From an uncultured Methylomonas sp. (GTDB lineage Bacteria; Pseudomonadota; Gammaproteobacteria; Methylococcales; Methylomonadaceae), in contig CAKZJE010000073.1 in NCBI GenBank assembly GCA_936941155.1, forward strand, positions 1 through 64,000: a stretch of 64,000 bases of DNA. Direction: 5' to 3'. Shown here piece by piece: positions 1-9,064 of this stretch. The position numbers and the translations under genes are program-made. The notes below the pieces were generated by a model, which was not told the DNA's origin, did not search any database, and was given only the letters and a program-made list of their open reading frames with translations. How positions within the stretch are numbered: position 1 is the stretch's first letter; each line of letters begins with the position of its first letter.

Positions 1-1992
1 GAGGTTTTGGCTTTAGCGAGCAATAATTCAAAAGGTGATGTTGGACAAATTAGCTTAAAGAATCCGCAAAATGTGACGTTGACTAATAACGCGAAAATCA
101 GTGTCAGAAATGATGGGACGGCTAATGACCCAAAAACAATTACGCCGAGCAATTTGATTTTCGACATTCCCAATTTAACGATGAACGGTGCGCTGATTAT
201 TACGGCGACTTCAGGGAATGTGGATGCAGGCGATGTGATAATTAACACTCAAAACCCTGTGATTTTAAATTCAGGTTCAACGATTAACTCGTCAACTTCA
301 GGCAGTGGTCATGCAGGACGAATTTCGGTGACAGCTGCCTCTATCGTGATGGATAACGCGACTATTAAAGCGACCGCTAATTTACGCTCAAAAGGCGATG
401 CGGGTTCTGTGACTGTGAACGCGACAGAATCTTTGACGGCAACGCATAACGCCTCCATCAATTCTGCAACTTATAGTTCTGGTAAAGCGGGTGATGTGGT
501 TGTGAATACCGCGAATCTTATTTTAGACACAGAGGCAAATATTTCAGCAACTGCCAATCAAGGCTCAACAGGGCAAGCGGGTTCTGTAACAGTCAACGCT
601 TCAAAATCAGTGATTGCAAATAATCGGGCTTCAATTAATTCTTCAACTTTTGGCAGTGGCAAAGCAGGTGATGTCACCGTGACAACGCTTAAGTTGTTAC
701 TTGATAGCGGTGCGGAAATTTCAGCATTGGCAGGAATAGATTCGGCAGGCGAAACAGGTGTGATTAATTTAACAGCGGAAACGGTTCATTTAAACAACGG
801 TGGAAAAATCACAGTGCAAAATGATGGCACATCATTGAATCCAAATGCGATTAAGTCGGGTGATTTAAACCTCGATGTGCCTTTTTTAAGCTTAAAGGGT
901 GGACTGATTACGGCTGCCACATCAGGCAATGTGAATGCGAGTAATGTGCGTGTTAAAGCACATACCGCTTTATTACTTTCTGCGGGAGCATCCATTAACT
1001 CAAACACATCAGGCAGTGGCAATGCAGGCAGTGTTACGGTGAGTGCTCCTGTTGTGACGATTGATAATGCAACTATTTCAGCGCAAGCCACGCAGCAATC
1101 ACAAGGGCAAACCGGTGATGTGGTTGTGAGTGCTGAAAAAGCCGTTTATTTAGCGAATAATGGCAAAATTAGTATGCAAAATAACGCGACAGTAACTGAC
1201 CCTGCGCGGATTATTCCTACTTCTATTACGGTGTCAGCACCTGATATTGAGTTAAAAAACAGTGAAATTACGACTGAATCAACAGGAAATGTGACGGCGG
1301 GAAATATTGAGGTGAATTTTGCACATCAACTGGTGATGGATCCTTCTTTTATACAAACCACAGCCTTCGATGGGAATGGCGGCACAATTACTATCAACGG
1401 TGGCGATTTAATTAAGTTAGAAAATTCGGGATTTTTAACCTCTGTTACAGGAAAAGGCGATGGTGGGAATATTAACGTGACAGCCAATACATTGCTGATG
1501 AGTAACGGAGTGATTCAAGCCAATGCTATTACAGGTAACGGCGGTGACATTAGCATGAATCTAAAATCTTTGATTCCTAGTTATAACTTGCTAATCACAG
1601 GCGGCATTCCTGTACTGTGGCAACCGTTTCTTGCACAGCTGAATGTGATTCAAGCGGCTTCTTCAACTGGTGTAAGTGGCAATATTAATTTAACTTCGCC
1701 GCAATTAAATATCAGCGGCAGTATTGTGGGCTTGAATTCCTCCGCATTGGTTCTGCCGGTGATAGATCGCAGGGCTTGTCAAAACTCTAGTCTTTCAAAC
1801 AGCTCATTAGTGCGCGGCAGTAAGGGGGGAATTCCTCTGAATGAAGTAAAAGCAGGCTTTATTCCTCCCGCAGATGTTTTGCCGGATGCTGAACCATCGG
1901 ATACTAAAAAAGCAGTCACTTTGGAATCTGAGCCTTCTGCAACTAAAAAACAGCAAGATAATTTTTCCTGTTCTCCTGTTTCTTTTGATTAA
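1..1992 (+). CDS. TpsA-family exoprotein, C-terminal part (5' end outside window)
   Basis: The frame is open at the left edge from base 1, so only the last 663 codons are seen; no signal peptide or TPS domain is visible and no internal start should be trusted. The protein is a run of Asn/Ser/Thr/Gly-rich beta-helix repeats with recurring GNAGSVTV and GDVVVN type units, typical of filamentous haemagglutinin-like proteins exported by two-partner secretion. The last ~330 residues closely match the C-terminus of the next gene (2304-5369), including the WQPF, NVIQAAS, IDR, Cys and RGSKGG(I/L)P elements that end both proteins. This suggests tandem duplication. Likely surface adhesin or structural fibre; ligand unknown. 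Confidence 0.88.
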   Translation, partial: EVLALASNNSKGDVGQISLKNPQNVTLTNNAKISVRNDGTANDPKTITPSNLIFDIPNLTMNGALIITATSGNVDAGDVIINTQNPVILNSGSTINSSTSGSGHAGRISVTAASIVMDNATIKATANLRSKGDAGSVTVNATESLTATHNASINSATYSSGKAGDVVVNTANLILDTEANISATANQGSTGQAGSVTVNASKSVIANNRASINSSTFGSGKAGDVTVTTLKLLLDSGAEISALAGIDSAGETGVINLTAETVHLNNGGKITVQNDGTSLNPNAIKSGDLNLDVPFLSLKGGLITAATSGNVNASNVRVKAHTALLLSAGASINSNTSGSGNAGSVTVSAPVVTIDNATISAQATQQSQGQTGDVVVSAEKAVYLANNGKISMQNNATVTDPARIIPTSITVSAPDIELKNSEITTESTGNVTAGNIEVNFAHQLVMDPSFIQTTAFDGNGGTITINGGDLIKLENSGFLTSVTGKGDGGNINVTANTLLMSNGVIQANAITGNGGDISMNLKSLIPSYNLLITGGIPVLWQPFLAQLNVIQAASSTGVSGNINLTSPQLNISGSIVGLNSSALVLPVIDRRACQNSSLSNSSLVRGSKGGIPLNEVKAGFIPPADVLPDAEPSDTKKAVTLESEPSATKKQQDNFSCSPVSFD

Positions 1993-2303
1993 GGCAATTT
2001 GGAGTGCAAAACATGTTTTGTACTCCAGCAGATAATAAAATCAACAATTTAAAAGAATACTTTTCAAGTTATTTTTATAACTGTTTGATTAGTAAAGTTA
2101 TAAAAAGTCTAATATCTTTTGTACTGGAAAAAAATGGGTAGAGATGCAATAGTTGCGTTTCTACAGAGAGATTTTTCAAGACGACTGGTCGTTTTTTTAA
2201 AATTTTGATTTTAGAATGCAAATACATATTTTTGCACTCCAGCCTATTGATGAATCACCTGAAAACGGTTGTTTAACTACTTATATCTTTAAGAGATGTT
2301 TTT
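1993..2303. other. Intergenic stretch between the two tpsA genes, filled with palindromic repeats
   Basis: No gene is seen. It holds, in order, a GGAGTGCAA/TTGTACTCC palindrome (2001-2026), a GTAGAGATGCAA/TTGCGTTTCTAC palindrome (2138-2164), a GACGAC-TG-GTCGT palindrome followed by seven T (about 2172-2198), and a second, weaker TGCAA/TTGCACTCC palindrome (2214-2240). The T-tailed GACGAC element could act as an intrinsic terminator for the upstream tpsA. All four belong to families that recur elsewhere in the window. Confidence 0.7.
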
Positions 2304-5300
2304 ATGAAAAAAGCTATGAAACTCTTTTGTTATTTTCTTTTATTTTCAAATACCTCAAGCTATGCTGAGGTGATAACTGATGGAACAGTAGGACAGCATA
2401 CGCATTTATCAGGGCAAATGACTATTCCGCAAAGTTTGGGCACAATAGCGGGGAATAATTTATTTCATAGTTTTCAATCGTTTAATATCAATACAGGTGA
2501 AAGTGCGATTTTTACGGGGAGTAACTCGATTCAAAATGTGATTAGCCGTGTGACAGGCGGACAAGTTTCTAATATTAATGGTTTGTTAAAATCCGAAGTG
2601 GGGAATGCAAATTTTTATTTTATCAATCCTGCGGGTGTCACTTTTGGCGCAAGTGCAACAGTGAATGTGCCCGCCGCGTTTTATGTCAGCACTGCTGATA
2701 ATTTGCGCTTTGCAGATGGAAAACAGTTTAGCGCAATCAATCCGTCTGCTAGCAATTTAACCATTGCAGAGCCTGTGAGTTTTGGATTTTTGGGAAATCA
2801 TGTAGCAGACATTAGCGTCCAAAATAGTTATCTTAATTTTAAAACCGGCAGCAAAGTTTCTTTAAGTGGCAGTAATATTGCAATTAACTCAGGACAGATC
2901 ATCAGCAATGCCGGTGATATTCAACTTTATGCCACAGGAAATGCGGCGGCGGAAATTAGTCTTAATCAATTAACAACCGATACTTTGTTAGGAAATTTAA
3001 GTATTACAGGGATAAATTATCGAAGCAAAATTGATGCGAGCGGTAATGGGGCGGGTCGATTAGTTCTTCGCGCTGGTCTGGTGGACATATCGAATGCTTA
3101 TTTATTTGCAGATAATACAGGTTCACTTGATGCAAGTTCTGGAAAAGGCATTGATATTATTGCCAATAATTTGACGTTGAATAATAGCTCTATCACCGCA
3201 GAATCTGTAGGGCTAGGAAATGCAGCACCGATTGATATTAACTTGACCGGATTGCTAAAAATCACAGGCGATATGTCTGACACTATTATTAGAAGTGCGG
3301 CTTGGAATCAAGGAGATGCCAGTAAAGTCAGTATTAAGGCGAATGAGGTTTTGATTGACGGCAAAAACGCTAATCGGATTGTGGTGGGGATTTTAAGTGA
3401 TGCAGAGCTTAATTCCACAGGTGGCAATGCAGGAGTTGTTTCTATCAAGAGTAACAAATTAACCGTATCGAATAGTGGCACGATTCGCAGCAATACTTGG
3501 AGTTCAGGAAATGCCGGAACGGTTAGTTTAGATGTTAGTGGTGATATTAATCTTTTGCATGGTGGACAAATTAGCACTAGCACTTTTGGACAAGGCAATG
3601 CTGGCAATATCCATGTAACAGCACATAATCTGTTGATTGATCGACAAATTGGCAATACATCAGCGCAGAATAATTCTGCAAATAATTCTTTAAATGCTAA
3701 CAATGTTGTGGTGCAAGAACAGAACCTCAACAATGCGGCTATAAATACCATTAATGTTAATCAACTCATTAATGAATTAAACCAAATGCTGCCATTGATT
3801 AACGCGGCAACCACCATATCAACAGAACAGAAAGCGACTTTGGTTAGTTCGGTAACACAAAATATTGCAGAACTTAATAGTTGCAATGCCGCAGGAACTT
3901 GTTCGACTGCACAACTAGCAACAAATTCCGAATTTGCATCAGCAATTATAGCGTCATCGCAAGTGGGCAGTGGTTTATCGCGTGTCGATTCGTTAACTGG
4001 CATATTGAGTATATCGTTAGCCGAACAGACGCAACAGACGGATAATGTCGGCACTGTGACGGTGAACGTCAACGATAAACTTTCGTTAGTAGAGGGCGGC
4101 ATTATTTCTACTTCTACCTTGTCAAACTTAGGGAATGCGGGCAATGTGAGTATTCATGCAGGACAGTTGTTTATTGATGGGACAAGTGGCGGCACTAAAG
4201 CTATTCCCGTGATGATGACTGATGGGCGAAATTCTTTTGCATTGAAAGATGTTGGTTTGCCGCGTTCTATTTCGCCAGGTATTTCTAGCGATAATTTTTT
4301 TAGCACAGGTCATGCAGGCACGGTTGAGATTACTGCAAATACAGTGAACATGACAAATGGCGGTGTTATTTCTTCTGATACTTTAGCCTCCGGTGAGGCG
4401 GGTCATGTTTCTGTTAAGGCATCATTGATAACCCTTGATAATGCTAAAATTTCTGCTGAAGCAAGCAAACAATCACAAGGTCAAAACGGCAATGTCACAG
4501 TGACGGCAGATAAAGCGATTTATTTGAGTAATCATGGCAAAATTAGCGTACAAAATGATGCTCATAGCGCAAATCCTAATGCGATTAAGCCGACGTTTTT
4601 GACAGTGACTGCTCCTGAAATTGTGTTAAAAAACAGCTCAATTACCACAGAATCGACCGACAATGTTAATGCAAGTCATATCAACATCAATTTTTCCAAA
4701 TCACTAAAACTCGACTCCTCTTTTATTACAACCTCAGCTATCACAGGCAACGGCGGCAGCATTACTATCAATGGCGGCGGATTGATTTCTTTAGAAAATT
4801 CTGGCTTTCAAACTTCTGTGACAGGAGCAAACAGCAACGGCGGTAATATTAATGTCACTGCTGACACATTGATTATGAATAACGCTGTCATTCAAGCAGA
4901 TGCGGTCGGTGGTTTTGGTGGCGATATTAATTTGAATTTACAAGCGTTAATTCCCAGCCACAATCAACTCATCAAAGGGGGTGCGCCTGTGGTGTGGCAA
5001 CCTTTTATCGAAGGTTTCAATGTGATTCAAGCCGCTTCTGCAAACGGTGTGAGTGGTTCAGTTAATTTAACTTCTCCACAATTTAATATCAGCGGAAGTA
5101 TTAGTGGCTTAAACTCAGTTGCTTTAGCCATTCCAAAAATTGATCGCTGGGGCTGCCAAGCTTCAACTATTCCTGCAAGTGTTTTGGCACGCGGCAGTAG
5201 AGGTGGATTACCTGCGACTGAAGCGCGATACAGCTTTATTCCTCCTGCAAATAAGTTACCAGTTATCAATCAAGCTACTGGTGGAAATTCGCTAGACCCT

Positions 5301-5369
5301 CAATTATTGGCGGCTTATACTCCTAGTAAAAATAGTAACTATTCATGCGCCGCGCTGTCGTCTAATTAA
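2304..5369 (+). CDS. TpsA-family two-partner-secretion exoprotein
   Basis: A complete 1,021-residue exported protein. Residues 1-21 are a signal peptide (MKKAMKLF followed by a hydrophobic stretch, cleavage near SSYA-E). Residues ~22-165 form a TPS (haemagglutination activity) domain with the SFNINTGE, NVISRVTGG and NPAGVTFG motifs; the last is the NPNG-type TpsA signature. The rest is beta-helix repeats rich in Asn, Ser, Thr and Gly, ending in the same C-terminal block as the upstream paralogue. The ATG at 2304 is directly followed by the signal peptide, which fixes the start. By family knowledge it crosses the outer membrane through a TpsB porin, most plausibly the one at 7336-9042. Ligand and role are unknown. 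Confidence 0.93.
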   Translation: MKKAMKLFCYFLLFSNTSSYAEVITDGTVGQHTHLSGQMTIPQSLGTIAGNNLFHSFQSFNINTGESAIFTGSNSIQNVISRVTGGQVSNINGLLKSEVGNANFYFINPAGVTFGASATVNVPAAFYVSTADNLRFADGKQFSAINPSASNLTIAEPVSFGFLGNHVADISVQNSYLNFKTGSKVSLSGSNIAINSGQIISNAGDIQLYATGNAAAEISLNQLTTDTLLGNLSITGINYRSKIDASGNGAGRLVLRAGLVDISNAYLFADNTGSLDASSGKGIDIIANNLTLNNSSITAESVGLGNAAPIDINLTGLLKITGDMSDTIIRSAAWNQGDASKVSIKANEVLIDGKNANRIVVGILSDAELNSTGGNAGVVSIKSNKLTVSNSGTIRSNTWSSGNAGTVSLDVSGDINLLHGGQISTSTFGQGNAGNIHVTAHNLLIDRQIGNTSAQNNSANNSLNANNVVVQEQNLNNAAINTINVNQLINELNQMLPLINAATTISTEQKATLVSSVTQNIAELNSCNAAGTCSTAQLATNSEFASAIIASSQVGSGLSRVDSLTGILSISLAEQTQQTDNVGTVTVNVNDKLSLVEGGIISTSTLSNLGNAGNVSIHAGQLFIDGTSGGTKAIPVMMTDGRNSFALKDVGLPRSISPGISSDNFFSTGHAGTVEITANTVNMTNGGVISSDTLASGEAGHVSVKASLITLDNAKISAEASKQSQGQNGNVTVTADKAIYLSNHGKISVQNDAHSANPNAIKPTFLTVTAPEIVLKNSSITTESTDNVNASHININFSKSLKLDSSFITTSAITGNGGSITINGGGLISLENSGFQTSVTGANSNGGNINVTADTLIMNNAVIQADAVGGFGGDINLNLQALIPSHNQLIKGGAPVVWQPFIEGFNVIQAASANGVSGSVNLTSPQFNISGSISGLNSVALAIPKIDRWGCQASTIPASVLARGSRGGLPATEARYSFIPPANKLPVINQATGGNSLDPQLLAAYTPSKNSNYSCAALSSN

Positions 5370-5603
5370 ACACTCTGATAGCCAGCTCTATTGGAGGTGT
5401 TTTTAATCATTACCACGAGGAGCGTGGGAACGATAAAAAAGACGACAGGTCGTTTTTTTTAAAATTTTGATTTTATTATCCACTGGAGTCCAAAAACATG
5501 TTTTTGCACTCCTATCTGTTGAGAAAAAACGTTAGAATGGAGGCTGTAGAGACACAATATTTTGCGTCTCTACGCAAACCTTTCATTTCCAATGGAGAAA
5601 CGA
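5370..5603. other. Repeat-bearing spacer downstream of tpsA
   Basis: Contains a short CCACG/CGTGG hairpin (5413-5427), an A-tract/T-tract GACGAC palindrome (5435-5460), a GGAGTCC/TTGCACTCC palindrome (5485-5512) and a GTAGAGACACAA/TTGCGTCTCTAC palindrome (5546-5573). The ribosome binding site GGAG of the next gene lies at 5594-5597. No other gene is seen. Confidence 0.7.
5435..5460. terminator. A-tract / GACGAC-GTCGT / T-tract hairpin
   Basis: Six A residues, a short ACGAC/GTCGT stem around AG, and eight T residues. The fold reads as a weak bidirectional intrinsic terminator after the tpsA gene. It is also one of the six dispersed GACGAC palindromes in this window, so it may be repeat-derived. 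The GC part of the stem is only five pairs. Confidence 0.5.
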
Positions 5604-6566
5604 ATGAAATCAATCCTTAAAAATATGGCTAGTGCCTTAGTTTTGGTGATTTTGGCAATCAACACAGCATACGCTCTGGCTATTAACGGCACATTAGTCG
5701 GTGCATCGCAAACCCTCTTGCAAGGCGGCAGCAATTCTAGCACTCGCTGGCTTTTGCCTAACATTTCAACCCATAAAGTGTGGGTACAAGTGCCTACTGG
5801 CAGCACGGCAAGCAATGCGGTGTATCGGATTTATCTTAAAGGCAATGCCGCAGGCAGCAGCAACTGTTCCAGCACCGATTTAACCTATCCTTGTTATGAA
5901 GTTACGGTGAATCAAGCGGTGAATCAAGGCAAATGGGTGCAATTAATTTTAGGTGCAATCAACCAATGGAAATTTGGCGCAAAAGGTTTTGTTAGCCTAA
6001 ATGCCAGCAATGTCAGCAGCACGGAGTTTGTGGGCATTGCTGCAATGAGTTTTGAAAATATGCTCCCCTCTTTAGCGATTGGTCAAAAATATAAAGGTGG
6101 GATTATTTTTTATCTGGACAGCAGCAAATTACATGGCTTAGTGGCTGCGTCAAAAGATATAGTGGACGCATCAGGCAATTCTTTAGGCGTAACGTGGTAT
6201 AACGGCTCTTACACAAGCACCAATGCCACAGGCACAGCAGTGGGCACAGGCAAAGCCAATACTGCAAAAATCATAGCCAATCAAGGTGCGGGGGTTTATG
6301 CGGCTAAACTGTGTGATGATTTGGTGGTGGAGATTTATCAAGATTGGTATTTGCCCTCAAAAGATGAGTTGAACTTGATGTACACTAACATCGGTCAAGG
6401 AGCTGCTGCACCGCTGAATAACGTTGGGGGTTTTGCGTCCAACTACTATTGGAGTGCCTCCGGGTCCAATTTCTACGGCGCGTGGGTTCAGTACTTCGCC
6501 AGTGGTTATCAGGACAGACTCAATAAGGTCAACTCGCTCTATGTCAGGGCTGTGCGGGCTTTTTAA
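5604..6566 (+). CDS. Secreted Lcl/DUF1566-like protein with candidate DGR variable C-terminus
   Basis: A 320-residue protein. The ATG at 5604, six bases after a GGAG site, begins a clear signal peptide (MKSILKNMASALVLVILAI, cleavage near YALA), so the longer in-frame TTG start is rejected. Residues ~25-155 are a beta-rich domain with two Cys. Residues ~165-320 match the Lcl/DUF1566 C-terminal domain, which adopts a C-type-lectin-like fold in related proteins: IGQKYKGGIIFYLD, then DWYLPSKDELNLMY, then YYWSAS and the terminal YVRAVRAF. Codon use shifts sharply at ~6438: many codons become NNC, unlike the AT-rich wobble positions before it. This is the expected mark of a DGR variable region. Its position next to TPS genes suggests a surface-displayed ligand-binding protein. 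Confidence 0.82.
   Translation: MKSILKNMASALVLVILAINTAYALAINGTLVGASQTLLQGGSNSSTRWLLPNISTHKVWVQVPTGSTASNAVYRIYLKGNAAGSSNCSSTDLTYPCYEVTVNQAVNQGKWVQLILGAINQWKFGAKGFVSLNASNVSSTEFVGIAAMSFENMLPSLAIGQKYKGGIIFYLDSSKLHGLVAASKDIVDASGNSLGVTWYNGSYTSTNATGTAVGTGKANTAKIIANQGAGVYAAKLCDDLVVEIYQDWYLPSKDELNLMYTNIGQGAAAPLNNVGGFASNYYWSASGSNFYGAWVQYFASGYQDRLNKVNSLYVRAVRAF
6438..6539 (+). other. Candidate diversity-generating retroelement variable region
   Basis: This is the C-terminal 34 codons before the conserved tail YVRAVRAF. Most codons fit an AAC/AAT template mutated at adenines: TCC, AAC, TAC, GCC, TCC, TTC, TAC, GGC, TTC, GAC, CTC, GTC and others, between fixed GCG-TGG, CAG and AAG codons. The conserved GC-rich end (about 6540-6563) would be the homing signal. 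No template repeat or reverse transcriptase gene is visible in the window, so the element would have to act from elsewhere or be a relic. Confidence 0.5.
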
Positions 6567-6580
6567 CTATTTAACTGTTC

Positions 6581-6681
6581 TTTGAACACGATTGAACGGA
6601 TTAGCTTGATTGACAGGATTTTTTTCAGTTTTTGCCTAAAATCCTGTTAATCTTAAAATCCGTGTCATCGTGTGCAAAAAG
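6581..6681. repeat. Direct repeat, left copy (GATTGAACGGATTA ... CCGTGTCATCGTGT)
   Basis: About 100 bp, starting TTGAACACGATTGAACGG, with an internal inverted CAGGATTTTT/AAATCCTGTT pair and ending AAAATCCGTGTCATCGTGT. Nearly the same sequence returns at 7138-7236, with a shorter relative at 7065-7135. The copies bracket the broken GxxExxY gene. Confidence 0.8.
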
Positions 6682-6694
6682 AGTAGGCAAAACA

Positions 6695-7052
6695 ATGGAA
6701 AACGAACATCTCTCTCACCGCATCATTGGCTGCGCCATGACAGTTCACTCCACATTTGGCTGAGGCTTTCAAGAAGTTATCTATCAACGCGCCCTAGACA
6801 TCGAAATGCACTACAAACGGTTTGCGTTTTGAACGGGAAAAAGAAATGGATATTTTTTATCGCGGTTACAAAATTGGTACACGCCGCGCTGATTTTTTTA
6901 TCGAAAATTGCATCATGCTGGAATTAAAAGCGGTTTCGCAATTAGAGGATGTTCATAAAGCTCAAGCGATTAATTATCAGGAAGCTTACAACATGCAAAC
7001 TGGCTTATTAATTAATTTTGGAGCGAAAAGTTTAGAATTCAAACGGCTTTAG
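6695..7052 (+). pseudogene. GxxExxY protein (PD-(D/E)XK-like), disrupted
   Basis: Reading from the ATG at 6695 gives HRIIGCAMTVHSTFG, then an in-frame TGA where family members have Pro or Arg in the GxGFQExxY motif. After it comes GFQEVIYQRALDIEMHYKR, then a frameshift near 6820. The second frame continues RFEREKEMDIFYRGYKIG, RADFFIENCIMLELKAVSQL and ends TGLLINFGAKSLEFKRL. All family landmarks (GFxExxY, the D plus ELK nuclease-like core, LLINFG) are present, but split by one stop and one frameshift. The function of the family is unsettled. It sits exactly between the two long direct repeats. Confidence 0.85.
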
Positions 7053-7064
7053 AATAAACACTTT

Positions 7065-7236
7065 CTGAACACGGTTGAACAAATTAACAAGATTAAATCG
7101 TGTCAATCTTAAAATCTGTATCATCGTGTTCAAAGCTTTTTTGAACAGGATTGAACGGATTAAATAATTAACAGGATTTTTTAAGATTTAGCCTAAATCC
7201 TGTTAATCTTAAAATCCGTGTCATCGTGTTCAAAAA
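7065..7236. repeat. Direct repeats, middle and right copies
   Basis: 7065-7135 is a shortened copy (TGAACACGGTTGAAC ... ATCTGTATCATCGTGT). 7138-7236 is a full copy of the 6581-6681 unit, sharing GATTGAACGGATTA, the AACAGGATTTTTTAAGATT arm with its inverted AAATCCTGTTAATC partner, and ATCCGTGTCATCGTGTTC. The stretch 7053-7335 between genes otherwise contains only the ribosome binding site of the tpsB gene (AGGAG at 7320-7324). Confidence 0.8.
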
Positions 7237-7335
7237 GCAAGCAAACCGAAGTGCAACAACAGAATACTTTTACAGCCTCTCAATATTAACGATTCCTTTT
7301 TTAAACAGCCGCATTCTGTCAGGAGAATCATACCC

Positions 7336-9042
7336 ATGCGCAAAACTATCCCTTTAATTCTCACTGCCCTGTGTTCAACACCAGTGATAAGTGCCGATAA
7401 TGCAGGTGTAGCCAGCCCTCCTAGCCCTACGCCAAATGCAAATCGCCCTAAAATCCCCGCATTTATCCCTAAAAAACTACCCGGCTTTGAATTGCCGCCT
7501 GTTGAAAAAGCATTGCTGCCCCAAAAAAATAACAGCGCGTTTAAAATGGCATTAAAAGGCGTTAAATTTGTCGGAAACACCATTATCAGTGACGACGACT
7601 TACAAAAAATCGCGCAATCTTTTATCGGCAAAACTGTATCCGTGACAGAACTGGAAGACCTGCGCCAACAAGTCACTCAATATTACATTCAAAAAGGCTA
7701 TGTTAGTTCAGGAGCAACCTTTGTAAATCCTGAAAAAGAATTTCAAGACGGCATGATTACCTTAAAAATCACCGAAGGAAAACTGGGTGAAATTCGTGTG
7801 AAAGGCACAGAATGGCTGAGTTCGTCCTACGTCAGTGACAGACTCTATCGCTATAATACCGAAGCCTTAGACATCAACCAATTACGCGAAAATTTTCAGC
7901 TGTTATTGCTCGATCCACTGATTGAACGCATGAACGGCAATTTAATTCCTGGCAGTGAACGCGGCAGCAGTATTTTAGAGGTGGAAGTCACACGCGCCAA
8001 ACCGTATCAGCTCACACTCAGCGCGGATAACTATCGCCCGCCCAGCATTGGGAGTAATGAAGGACGCTTAAGCGGTTGGGTGCGCAATCTCACTGGTTTT
8101 GGCGATACCGTAGACGGCTCGGTTGTTTATAGTCAAGGCGCGTTAGGCGGTGGGGCTGGATTTTCTATTCCACTTAATTCCTATAATACCCGCTTTAATT
8201 TTCGCTTTAATATCAACAATGCAGCGATTATTGAGCAAACCTTAAAACCGCTGAACATCAAAAGTCGTTATGCAAACTATGAGTTTGGTCTAACACAACC
8301 GTTGATTCAAACTCTAAATCGGAATTTGAACTTCGGGATTGTGTTCAACTATAAAAAGAATAAAACAGAAATATTAGGACAAAGCTTTGCGTTTTCTGAA
8401 GGGGCGAATGCGAAAGGGGTTACCAAAGACTCGGTGTTGCGCTTGAGTTTGGATTTTACTGAACGCTTAGAAAGTCAGGTTTTTTCAGCACGATCAACCA
8501 CAAGTTTTGGGATTAACGCTTTTGCACCCACATGGTATAAGGGCGAAACTCGCGCGGATGGCAATTTTTTCGCTTGGCTAGGACAAGTTCAATACGCTGG
8601 ACAAATTTTTAACACCGGAACTAACCTGATTTTACGCGGTGATGTGCAATACACCGATGAGAACTTGATGCCATTAGAACGATTTGCGTTAGGTGGACGC
8701 TACAGTGTGCGCGGCTATCGTGAAAATGAATTAGTGCGCGACAAAGGCTATATTGTCTCAGCCGAAGTACGTTATCCCTTACTGAAAGATGAAGGCGAAA
8801 GAACTTTTCCCGGACAATTAACGGTTTTCCCTTTTATGGATTACGGTGCAGGTTGGAATATTGGCGATCGTCAAAATATTAATTATTTGCATTCAGTGGG
8901 CGTTGGCATGGAATGGCAGCCTTTTAAAGGCGTTACCACTGAAATCAGTTATGCTCACGCGCTAAACACAGCCACTCATAAGCAAAATTATGATTTACAA
9001 GATAGCGGTGTGCAATGGAGTGTCAACATTTCCGCCTTTTAA
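7336..9042 (+). CDS. TpsB outer-membrane translocator (ShlB/FhaC/HecB family)
   Basis: A 568-residue outer-membrane protein. It has an N-terminal signal peptide (MRKTIPLILTALCSTPVISA), a proline-rich linker, then two POTRA-like domains (~residues 65-145 starting LKGVKFVGNTIISDDDL, and ~146-215), and a beta-barrel to the C-terminal Phe. The barrel carries the VRGYREN motif (the conserved (V/L)RG(Y/F) loop-6 motif of TpsB/Omp85 proteins). By family knowledge it recognises TPS domains in the periplasm and passes TpsA proteins to the surface. The likely clients are the exoproteins upstream. The CHAT gene follows after 22 bp, so the two are probably co-transcribed. Confidence 0.95.
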   Translation: MRKTIPLILTALCSTPVISADNAGVASPPSPTPNANRPKIPAFIPKKLPGFELPPVEKALLPQKNNSAFKMALKGVKFVGNTIISDDDLQKIAQSFIGKTVSVTELEDLRQQVTQYYIQKGYVSSGATFVNPEKEFQDGMITLKITEGKLGEIRVKGTEWLSSSYVSDRLYRYNTEALDINQLRENFQLLLLDPLIERMNGNLIPGSERGSSILEVEVTRAKPYQLTLSADNYRPPSIGSNEGRLSGWVRNLTGFGDTVDGSVVYSQGALGGGAGFSIPLNSYNTRFNFRFNINNAAIIEQTLKPLNIKSRYANYEFGLTQPLIQTLNRNLNFGIVFNYKKNKTEILGQSFAFSEGANAKGVTKDSVLRLSLDFTERLESQVFSARSTTSFGINAFAPTWYKGETRADGNFFAWLGQVQYAGQIFNTGTNLILRGDVQYTDENLMPLERFALGGRYSVRGYRENELVRDKGYIVSAEVRYPLLKDEGERTFPGQLTVFPFMDYGAGWNIGDRQNINYLHSVGVGMEWQPFKGVTTEISYAHALNTATHKQNYDLQDSGVQWSVNISAF

Positions 9043-9064
9043 AAGATTTTTAAGGAGAAACAAT

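Noticed and set aside
3098-4313. Minus-strand open frames within the second tpsA gene
   Set aside because: Antisense shadows of the repeat region; the plus-strand protein is a clear TpsA.
6438-6566. A complete DGR cassette in the window
   Set aside because: No reverse transcriptase motif and no adenine-rich template copy of this segment were found on either strand, so only a candidate variable region is reported.
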